A stretch of 11,264 nucleotides of DNA from Oscillospiraceae bacterium (GTDB taxonomy: Bacteria > Bacillota > Clostridia > Oscillospirales > Oscillospiraceae), in contig JAEDNR010000065.1 of assembly GCA_016302405.1 (NCBI GenBank), forward strand, positions 1 through 11,264. Direction: 5' to 3'. The number at the start of each line of letters is the position of its first letter. The first letter of the stretch is position 1. The translations under genes and the position numbers were made by a program. The notes under the pieces were generated by a model. The model was not told the DNA's origin and did no database searches. It saw only the letters and a program-made list of their open reading frames with translations. Below, one piece after another: positions 6,808-11,264 of this stretch.

Positions 6808-7022
6808 GGTTATCGGCTTAACGCAGCAGCCAGGCAAATTGGAATTTGGCGGAGAACTCGGTATCGATTCTCTTCGTAGGGGACGGGTTTCCCGTCCCTT
6901 TGCATAGCAGCCTATTTACCGCTTCGCCCAACCCTTTTGGGTGATTTTCCCGCTTGCTGCGGGAGGCGAAACGCCTCCCCTACAAATTCAAATGATCTGT
7001 TTGCGGCTTTAAGCCGATAGCC
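6808..7022. repeat. Long intergenic repeat, copy 2, framed by inverted arms
   Basis: The core 6835-6983 is the second copy of the unit at 5519-5668, same orientation, differing at only a handful of positions. It carries the same GGGACGGG/CCCGTCCC and GGGAGGCG/CGCCTCCC hairpins. Here the core is framed by an extra inverted pair: GGTTATCGGCTTAA (6808-6821) and TTAAGCCGATAGCC (7009-7022), 13 of 14 matching. The left arm continues into ACGCAGCAGCC, a module also seen in the holB-ricT spacer on the other strand. No gene is supported within 6739-7240. Confidence 0.8.
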
Positions 7023-7156
7023 TTAATTGGAATTTGCAGGGAAGTCGGGGCACCGAACAACATTGTCGTTCCGCACCAGTGCGCACACCAGGAAAGAGAA
7101 CTGGTTCGCAATGACCGGTAATTCGGATTCGCAATGACCGCAAATTCGATGGAGCG
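7023..7156. repeat. Repeat related to the left part of the holB-ricT spacer element
   Basis: AATTGGAATTTGCAG, CACCGAACAAC, TTGTC-TTCCG and ACCAG-GCGCAC occur in the same order and orientation as at 2586-2650. CTGGTTCGCAATGACCGG and AAATTCGATGG then match 2784-2816. Here the CGCAATGACCG motif is duplicated (7111 and 7130) and the central hairpins are partly lost. It looks like a diverged or deleted copy of the same element. Confidence 0.7.
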
Positions 7157-7181
7157 CCGGCGCATAAGCTCATACACTATC

Positions 7182-7210
7182 ATTATAGCCCGTCCCGCAA
7201 AAAATAGCAA
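7182..7210 (-). promoter_or_regulatory. Candidate leftward promoter in the asparaginase-galE spacer
   Basis: On the minus strand TTGCTA (7205-7210, 4/6) is followed after 17 bases by a perfect TATAAT (7182-7187). Transcription would start near 7175 and run through both repeats towards the asparaginase gene, over 430 bases away. With the galE promoter at 7241-7269 it would form a back-to-back pair. Confidence 0.45.
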
Positions 7211-7240
7211 GAAAAAATCCCCGGTACGGCCCTGCCGGGA

Positions 7241-7269
7241 TTGCATTTTTTCCCCAAATGGGCTAAAAT
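7241..7269 (+). promoter_or_regulatory. Candidate galE promoter
   Basis: TTGCAT (7241-7246) and TAAAAT (7264-7269, 5/6 match) are separated by 17 bases. Transcription would start near 7276, giving a leader of ~22 bases that contains the AGGAGG ribosome site of galE. Confidence 0.6.
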
Positions 7270-7297
7270 AAAGAAAATCAATTCAGGAGGCATTTCT

Positions 7298-8314
7298 ATG
7301 AATGTTCTTGTTACCGGCGGCGCCGGGTACATCGGCTCCCATACCTGCCTGGAGCTGCTGGAAAGCGGCTATGGCGTTGTGGTCATTGACAACCTGTACA
7401 ATTCCAATCCCAAAAGCCTGGAACGGGTGGAAGCGCTCACCGGGAAGAAGCTCCGCTTCTATGAAGGGGACGTGCGGGACGAGGCGCTTCTGCGGAAAAT
7501 CTTCGCGGAAAACGAGATCGGCTGCGTCATCCACTTCGCGGGGCTGAAGGCCGTGGGAGAGAGCGTGGCAAAGCCCTGGGAATACTATGACAACAACCTC
7601 AATTCTACCCTGGTGCTGACCAAGGTGATGAAGGAGGTGGGGATGAAGAATATTATCTTCTCTTCCTCCGCGACGGTGTATACCGCCGACAATGAAATGC
7701 CCCTGAAAGAGACCAGCCGGACGGGCTATTGCACCAACCCCTACGGGTGGACCAAGTACATGACTGAGCAGATACTCTCCGGCATTTCCCACGCTGACGA
7801 AAGCTGGAGCGTGGTGCTGCTGCGCTACTTTAATCCCATTGGCGCCCACGAAAGCGGCATGATCGGCGAGGATCCCCGGGGCATTCCCAACAACCTGATG
7901 CCCTTTATTACCCAGGTGGCCATTGGCCGCCGGGAGAAGCTCAGCGTTTTCGGAAACGACTATGATACCCCCGACGGCACCGGCGTCCGGGATTACATCC
8001 ATGTGGTGGACCTGGCCAAGGGGCATGTGGCGGCGGTAAAGTACGCTGTGGCCCATCCGGGCTGCGAGGTGTTCAACCTGGGCACCGGCACCGGCTACAG
8101 CGTGCTGGATATGGTCCGTACCTTCCAGGAGGTAAACGGGGTCAAGGTGCCCTATGAAGTGGTGCCCCGCCGCCCCGGCGATATTGCCACCTGCTACGCT
8201 GACCCCGGTAAGAGTGAAAAAGTGCTGGGCTGGAAAGCGTGCCATACGCTTGCGGATATGTGCCGGGATTCCTGGAACTGGCAGAGCAAAAACCCCATGG
8301 GCTACGGGGAATGA
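7298..8314 (+). CDS. galE: UDP-glucose 4-epimerase
   Basis: The 338-residue product has the exact length of classical GalE. It shows the Rossmann GGAGYIGSH motif (7-15), the FSSSATVY strand with Ser124, and the catalytic YGWTK with Tyr149 and Lys153, the same numbers as in E. coli GalE. The RYFNPIGAH and GTGVRDYIHVVDLA segments are also typical. The enzyme interconverts UDP-glucose and UDP-galactose with bound NAD, serving the Leloir pathway and galactose supply for cell-surface glycans. ATG at 7298 follows AGGAGG by 9 bases; the in-frame start at 7241 coincides with the promoter and is rejected. No galK, galT or glycosyltransferase gene is nearby, and the gene has its own promoter and terminator, so it appears to be a free-standing housekeeping gene. 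Whether it also epimerises N-acetylated sugars cannot be judged. Confidence 0.96.
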   Translation: MNVLVTGGAGYIGSHTCLELLESGYGVVVIDNLYNSNPKSLERVEALTGKKLRFYEGDVRDEALLRKIFAENEIGCVIHFAGLKAVGESVAKPWEYYDNNLNSTLVLTKVMKEVGMKNIIFSSSATVYTADNEMPLKETSRTGYCTNPYGWTKYMTEQILSGISHADESWSVVLLRYFNPIGAHESGMIGEDPRGIPNNLMPFITQVAIGRREKLSVFGNDYDTPDGTGVRDYIHVVDLAKGHVAAVKYAVAHPGCEVFNLGTGTGYSVLDMVRTFQEVNGVKVPYEVVPRRPGDIATCYADPGKSEKVLGWKACHTLADMCRDSWNWQSKNPMGYGE

Positions 8315-8327
8315 CGCGACAGAAAGA

Positions 8328-8357
8328 GGCGACCCGCCCACCGGCGGGTCGCCTTTT
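8328..8357 (+). terminator. Intrinsic terminator of galE
   Basis: A perfect 11-bp stem (GGCGACCCGCC at 8328-8338, GGCGGGTCGCC at 8343-8353) closes a CACC loop and is followed by TTTTCT. It begins 14 bases after the galE stop codon. Confidence 0.93.
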
Positions 8358-8395
8358 CTGGCAGCCGGGAATTGCCGACCGGCACCCGCAAGGTA

Positions 8396-8424
8396 TTGAC
8401 ATTGGGGTGGGAGTGTGGTAGAAT
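8396..8424 (+). promoter_or_regulatory. Strong sigma-A promoter of the transglutaminase-like gene
   Basis: A perfect TTGACA (8396-8401) is separated by 17 bases from TAGAAT (8419-8424, 5/6). Transcription would start near 8431 with a leader of ~49 bases. The leader contains a perfect 12-bp palindrome, TTTCTTAAGAAA (8452-8463), just before the GAGGA ribosome site; this could be a binding site or simply a small hairpin. Confidence 0.85.
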
Positions 8425-8479
8425 CTCTTATCCGGTTTAACTTATTAAATCTTTCTTAAGAAAAGAGGATTTGCTGCAT

Positions 8480-9733
8480 ATGGGTACAAAACGCAGGAAA
8501 AAAGTTTGGATTTGGGCCCTTGCCATTTTGCTGATCAGCGCGGCTTTCGGTGTTGCTCTTGCCGTGGGTTTTTACGGGGAGGACCCCCTGCTGACCCAGA
8601 TCACCGTGGAGGCCGGAGAAGCTGTCCCCGACGCGGATGCCTTCCGCAAGAACCCCGCGAGAAAGCTGGAAGTCAGCTATGAAGATCCCCAGGCGGTTGC
8701 CGCCATCGATACGAACCAGCCCGGAGATTACCCAGTGAACCTGGTATGCCGGAAAAAGACAGTGCCCGGGGTCATCCTGGTGCGGGACACCACTGCCCCC
8801 ACGGCCACCACCCGGGACCTTTCCGTATTCCAGATGGACCCGCCGGAGCCGGAGGACTTCCTGGTGGAGGTAGTGGATGTCTCCCAGGTGACGGCCTCCT
8901 TCCCGGTGTATCCGAACCTCACCAATCCCAACCCCCAGACTGTGACCATCCTGCTCACCGATGCCTGGGGAAACAGCGCCACCGTGACCGCCCAGCTGAC
9001 GGTGGATATTGATTCTCAGGCCCCCGAGATCCAGGGCACCAAGGATATTGTGCTCTATGAGGGGGATACCGTGTCCTACCGGGCCGGGGTCACGGTGACG
9101 GACGACCGGGACGAAAATCCCACGTTGGAGATTGACACCCAGGGTGTGGATCTGAGCACCCCCGGTGCGTACACCGCTACCTATACCGCCATGGATGAAA
9201 GCGGCAACGAGACGGTGGTGGAAATTACCGTAACGGTGCTGAAGCGCAAGGATGGCTACGCCACCCTGGAGGAAATCGACGCGGTGGTGGATCAGGTCCT
9301 CGGCAAGATCATCCAGGAGGGCATGACCACCCGGCAGCAGCTGCGGGCCATTTACGACTATATCCGGGGCCATAGCGGTTATGTAAACCACTCCGATAAG
9401 GAGGACTGGCGTCAGGCGGGCTACAAGCTCCTGGTGCAGCACTCCGGAGACTGCTTCAACTACTTCTCCGCCGGAAAACTGCTGATGGAAAAGCTGGGGA
9501 TCCCCAATATCGATGTTGTCAAGGTAAAAAATTCCCCGAATGACAGCAATCACTATTGGAGCCTGGTGAGTACCGACGGCGGCGAGACCTACTATCACTT
9601 CGACATGACGCCCCGGAATTTCCCCATTGAATTCTTCCTGGTGACGGACAGCGTCATGGATGAATTTTCCGAGGAACACGGGGGAACCTTTAACCGGGAT
9701 AAGTCCCTCTATCCCGCCACGCCCCTGTCGTAA
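8480..9733 (+). CDS. Membrane-anchored Ig-like repeat protein with transglutaminase-like domain
   Basis: The 417-residue product begins with a short basic stretch (GTKRRKK) and one hydrophobic segment (~9-30), so it is likely fixed in the membrane with the bulk outside. Residues ~38-254 are beta-rich and resemble two or three bacterial Ig-like (DUF5011-type) modules: DTTAPT (103-108) and DSQAPEIQG (178-186) mark module starts, and DESGNETVVEITVTV (239-253) is a typical module end. The C-terminal part is a transglutaminase-like fold with a visible Cys-His-Asp triad: Cys325 in SGDCFNY, His358 in NHYWSLV, Asp375 in YHFDMTP. Such domains act as proteases or cross-linking enzymes; the substrate here is unknown. 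ATG at 8480 is preferred over TTG at 8471 because GAGGA at 8465-8469 is correctly spaced only for the ATG. It has its own strong promoter. Confidence 0.85.
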   Translation: MGTKRRKKVWIWALAILLISAAFGVALAVGFYGEDPLLTQITVEAGEAVPDADAFRKNPARKLEVSYEDPQAVAAIDTNQPGDYPVNLVCRKKTVPGVILVRDTTAPTATTRDLSVFQMDPPEPEDFLVEVVDVSQVTASFPVYPNLTNPNPQTVTILLTDAWGNSATVTAQLTVDIDSQAPEIQGTKDIVLYEGDTVSYRAGVTVTDDRDENPTLEIDTQGVDLSTPGAYTATYTAMDESGNETVVEITVTVLKRKDGYATLEEIDAVVDQVLGKIIQEGMTTRQQLRAIYDYIRGHSGYVNHSDKEDWRQAGYKLLVQHSGDCFNYFSAGKLLMEKLGIPNIDVVKVKNSPNDSNHYWSLVSTDGGETYYHFDMTPRNFPIEFFLVTDSVMDEFSEEHGGTFNRDKSLYPATPLS

Positions 9734-9780
9734 TATTTTAAATGGGAGCAACGATTCAGCTCCGGCTGGGAAAAACCAGA

Positions 9781-10098
9781 TAAATGATCGTTTAGCGCAT
9801 TAACACAGTTCGACAGTTGCACTGGCGCGGCAGCGCCCCAAGGCTCCCTTGTGCAAAGGGAGCTGTCGCGAAGCGACTGAGGGATTGTGCAGTAAAACGT
9901 TTAATACTGACAACAAATCAGCGAAAAGGGACTGTAAAGGACACTGTCCGTTCTGACGATAGGTAGATGTGGAAGTCCTCCGTTACAACCCCTCAGTCAG
10001 CTACGCTGACAGCTCCCCTTACACAGGGGAGCCCTTGCCGTGTACCGCATCGGACCGCATACCATCCAAGGTAAAGTAGTCAGCTAAACGATCATTTA
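9781..10098. mobile_element. MITE-like element with perfect 16-bp terminal inverted repeats
   Basis: TAAATGATCGTTTAGC (9781-9796) is the exact reverse complement of GCTAAACGATCATTTA (10083-10098). The 318-bp interval has no credible gene and is itself mostly an imperfect inverted repeat. Both ends finish in TA, so the true element may be flanked by a TA target duplication, as made by IS630/Tc1-mariner-type transposases; no longer duplication is evident in the flanks. It lies between the transglutaminase-like and racemase genes and ends 47 bases before the racemase start. No transposase is in the window, so movement would depend on an enzyme encoded elsewhere. Confidence 0.85.
9839..10037. repeat. 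Inner inverted arms of the MITE, each folding into two hairpins
   Basis: The left arm (9839-9888) and right arm (9985-10037) are imperfect inverted copies. Each contains a C/G hairpin (GCTCCCTT-GTGC-AAAGGGAGC at 9844-9864; GCTCCCC-TTACACA-GGGGAGC at 10012-10032) next to a smaller one (GTCGC-GAA-GCGAC at 9865-9877; GTCAGC-TAC-GCTGAC at 9996-10010), then CTGAGGG or its complement. The paired changes between the arms (CCC/GGG to CCCC/GGGG; GTCGC/GCGAC to GTCAGC/GCTGAC) keep the stems intact. I recognise the GGGAGCTGTC...GACTGAGGG style as a common dispersed repeat in gut Clostridia. Confidence 0.75.
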
Positions 10099-10145
10099 CC
10101 ACAGGAAATTAAGGTATCACTGAACAGCTGCCAAAGGAAAAGCAA

Positions 10146-10874
10146 ATGAGCGAAAAGAAACTACTGGGCGTGCTGGGGGGCATGGGCCCCATTGCCACCG
10201 CCTACTTTATGGAACTGGTGATCCGGATGACCGATGCCCTCCGGGACCAGGAGCATCTTAACATGCTGGTGTACAGCGTTCCCTCGGTGCCGGACCGTAC
10301 CGGCTTCATCCTGGGGAAAAGCGCCGAAAGCCCCCTGCCGGAGATGATCCGCATTGGCAGGGCGCTGGCAAATCAGGGGGCCGAGCGCATTGCCATCCCC
10401 TGCGTCACAGCCCACTATTTTTACCGGGAGCTGGAAGAAAGCATCCCCGTTCCTATCATCAACGGCCTGACCCAGACGGTGGAGCACCTGAAAGAACAGG
10501 GGATAGAGCAGGCGGGCATTATGGCTACCGACGGCACCATCGCCGCGGGACTGTTCCGGGACGCTTTGCTTACCCGGGGCATCCGGCCCATCGTTCCGTC
10601 CCCGGACAGACAAAAAGATGTGATGAGCCTCATCTATGACGACATCAAGGCAAACCGTCCGCCCCGGATGGAGGTATTCGGGAGAGTCCGGGAAGAGCTC
10701 ATGTCGGAGGGTGCCCAGACCATCATTCTGGGCTGCACCGAGCTGTCCTTAATCAAGCGGGACTTTCCCCTGGGCCCCGGGTTTCTGGATACCATGGAGG
10801 TCCTGGCCCAGCGCGCCGTCCTGGAATGCGGCGGAAAGCTGAAAGAAGAATACAGGGACCTGATTTCAAAATAA
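10146..10874 (+). CDS. Aspartate/glutamate racemase family protein
   Basis: The 242-residue product has family length and motifs: LGVLGGMGPIAT (7-18), the NMLVYSVPSVPDRT segment (39-52) with Arg51, and the two-cysteine active site with Cys86 in IPCVTAHYF and Cys197 in LGCTELSLI. Members move the alpha-proton of aspartate, glutamate or related acids between two bases without cofactor. D-Asp or D-Glu made this way can serve cell-wall crosslinks or other uses. The usual PCNTAH reads PCVTAH here, so an asparagine near the active site is valine; the substrate may therefore differ. ATG at 10146 follows AAGGA by about 7 bases. Upstream lies the MITE, and no clear promoter is visible between it and the gene. 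It is too short and lacks features of MurI, so I do not call it glutamate racemase. Confidence 0.88.
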   Translation: MSEKKLLGVLGGMGPIATAYFMELVIRMTDALRDQEHLNMLVYSVPSVPDRTGFILGKSAESPLPEMIRIGRALANQGAERIAIPCVTAHYFYRELEESIPVPIINGLTQTVEHLKEQGIEQAGIMATDGTIAAGLFRDALLTRGIRPIVPSPDRQKDVMSLIYDDIKANRPPRMEVFGRVREELMSEGAQTIILGCTELSLIKRDFPLGPGFLDTMEVLAQRAVLECGGKLKEEYRDLISK

Positions 10875-10896
10875 AGGACACGGAAAACGGATGCAG

Positions 10897-11027
10897 ACCA
10901 TCGGCTTTTGCCAGCGGCAAATTTGGAATTTGTCGGACCAACCGTAAAAGCATCGTAGGGGACGGGTTTCCCGTCCCGCCCCAAACAAGTCTCTGGATTC
11001 CGGGGGACGGGAAACCCGTCCCCTACG
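10897..11027. repeat. Intergenic repeat after the racemase gene with nested palindrome
   Basis: It begins with ATCGGCTTTTGCCAGC and AAATTTGGAATTTG, the module pair also seen at 6811-6848. It continues into a 72-bp palindromic unit (10955-11026): a perfect 23-bp inverted repeat (10955-10977 and 11004-11026) around 26 bases. Each arm is itself a hairpin (GGGACGGG against CCCGTCCC). The arm sequence is the same as the first hairpin of the long repeats at 5561-5583 and 6877-6899. No gene is supported here. Confidence 0.85.
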
Positions 11028-11086
11028 AAAGGATGACGATAAATAGTCCGAAATTCGATACCGTGCGGGAAATGCGTACTCCCCCC

Positions 11087-11199
11087 GGTACCACTTAAGC
11101 GGACTGGTACCACCCCCCTCACAAGTGCGGGGGGCAAGGACGTGTACCGCATCGGCACCGCTCGCCACTGCCCAAACAGCCCTACAAATTCCCAATTTC
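11087..11199. repeat. Intergenic repeat with GGTACC inverted pair and G6/C6 hairpin
   Basis: GGTACCA (11087-11093) and TGGTACC (11105-11111) are inverted copies. Next comes a hairpin of six C (11113-11118) and six G (11129-11134) with an inner CAC/GTG stem. Then follow CAAGG and CGTGTACCGCATCGG (11141-11155), which matches 10039-10053 in the MITE exactly. An ACAAATTCCCAATTT palindromic end closes it at 11184-11198. The right part matches the window start (1-62). Confidence 0.65.
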
Positions 11200-11264
11200 T
11201 CTGTTTCCCGAGTAAATGTCCATGCCACGCATCTTAGCGCCACCAGGAATGAAACCTGGTACTG
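11182..11264 (-). CDS. Possible C-terminal fragment of a leftward gene entering from the right edge
   Basis: On the minus strand one frame is open from the window edge for 26 residues to a TAG at 11182-11184. It reads VPGFIPGGAKMRGMDIYSG, then NREIGNL before the stop. The composition is plausible for a real protein, and the last residues (EIGNL) come from the AAATTGGGAATTTG repeat end, as also happens at the end of holB. I do not recognise the protein, and 26 codons are too few to prove coding; the overlap with a repeat is a reason for caution. Confidence 0.3.
   Translation of the reverse strand, partial: VPGFIPGGAKMRGMDIYSGNREIGNL

Noticed and set aside
7211..7252. Terminator in front of galE (CCCGG/CCGGG hairpin followed by T residues)
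   Set aside because: The stem is only 5 bp, the T run starts several bases after it, no rightward gene precedes it, and it overlaps the galE -35. It may be a remnant or a regulatory structure.
9739..9765. Terminator after the transglutaminase-like gene (GGAGC/GCTCC)
   Set aside because: The stem is only 5 bp with a long loop and no T run follows; termination may instead depend on the MITE hairpins.
10875..11181. Small genes after the racemase in either direction
   Set aside because: The open frames consist of palindromic repeat sequence, carry repeat-derived peptides and have no ribosome sites.
11242..11260. Hairpin ACCAGG/CCTGGT at the right edge as a terminator or part of a tRNA
   Set aside because: It has only a 6-bp stem, no T run before the window ends, and no tRNA D-, anticodon- or T-arm pattern around it.

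Overview
This looks like chromosomal sequence from a low-to-mid GC phylum but high-GC lineage of anaerobic Firmicutes, most likely Oscillospirales/Ruminococcaceae-type gut Clostridia. The grounds are the gene set (DegV-family protein, RicT/PSP1, CBS-domain family II pyrophosphatase), strong AGGAGG-type ribosome sites, GC-rich codon use, and intergenic spaces packed with the short palindromic repeats typical of that group. The taxon is an inference; no rRNA or other marker is present.

The left half is read leftward. From right to left it holds an L-asparaginase (5725-6738), then a likely operon of CBS-domain manganese pyrophosphatase ppaC (3842-5455), DNA polymerase III delta-prime holB (2864-3838, only 3 bases after ppaC) and ricT (1216-2469), then a DegV-family lipid-binding protein with its own promoter and a textbook terminator (140-1009). 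The right half is read rightward: galE (7298-8314), flanked by its own promoter and a strong terminator; a membrane-anchored protein with Ig-like repeats and a transglutaminase-like domain (8480-9733), behind a near-consensus promoter; and an aspartate/glutamate racemase-family protein (10146-10874). A short leftward C-terminal coding fragment may enter from the right edge (11182-11264).

The genes are mostly housekeeping: pyrophosphate removal, replication clamp loading, RNA-processing regulation, amino-acid metabolism, sugar-nucleotide supply and the cell envelope. I see no CRISPR array, defence island, prophage, integrase, intact transposase or rRNA/tRNA gene.

The unusual part is between the genes. 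All the larger spacers (2470-2863, 5456-5724, 6739-7297, 9734-10145, 10875-11264) carry palindromic, modular repeats. One at 9781-10098 has perfect 16-bp terminal inverted repeats and looks like a non-autonomous transposable element (MITE). Two ~150-bp near-identical direct repeats flank the asparaginase gene. A ~380-bp element sits inside the holB-ricT operon and seems to supply the last codons of holB. A 72-bp element at 10955-11026 is a palindrome made of palindromes. Several spacers share the same modules in different orders and orientations, which suggests one actively shuffling repeat family.
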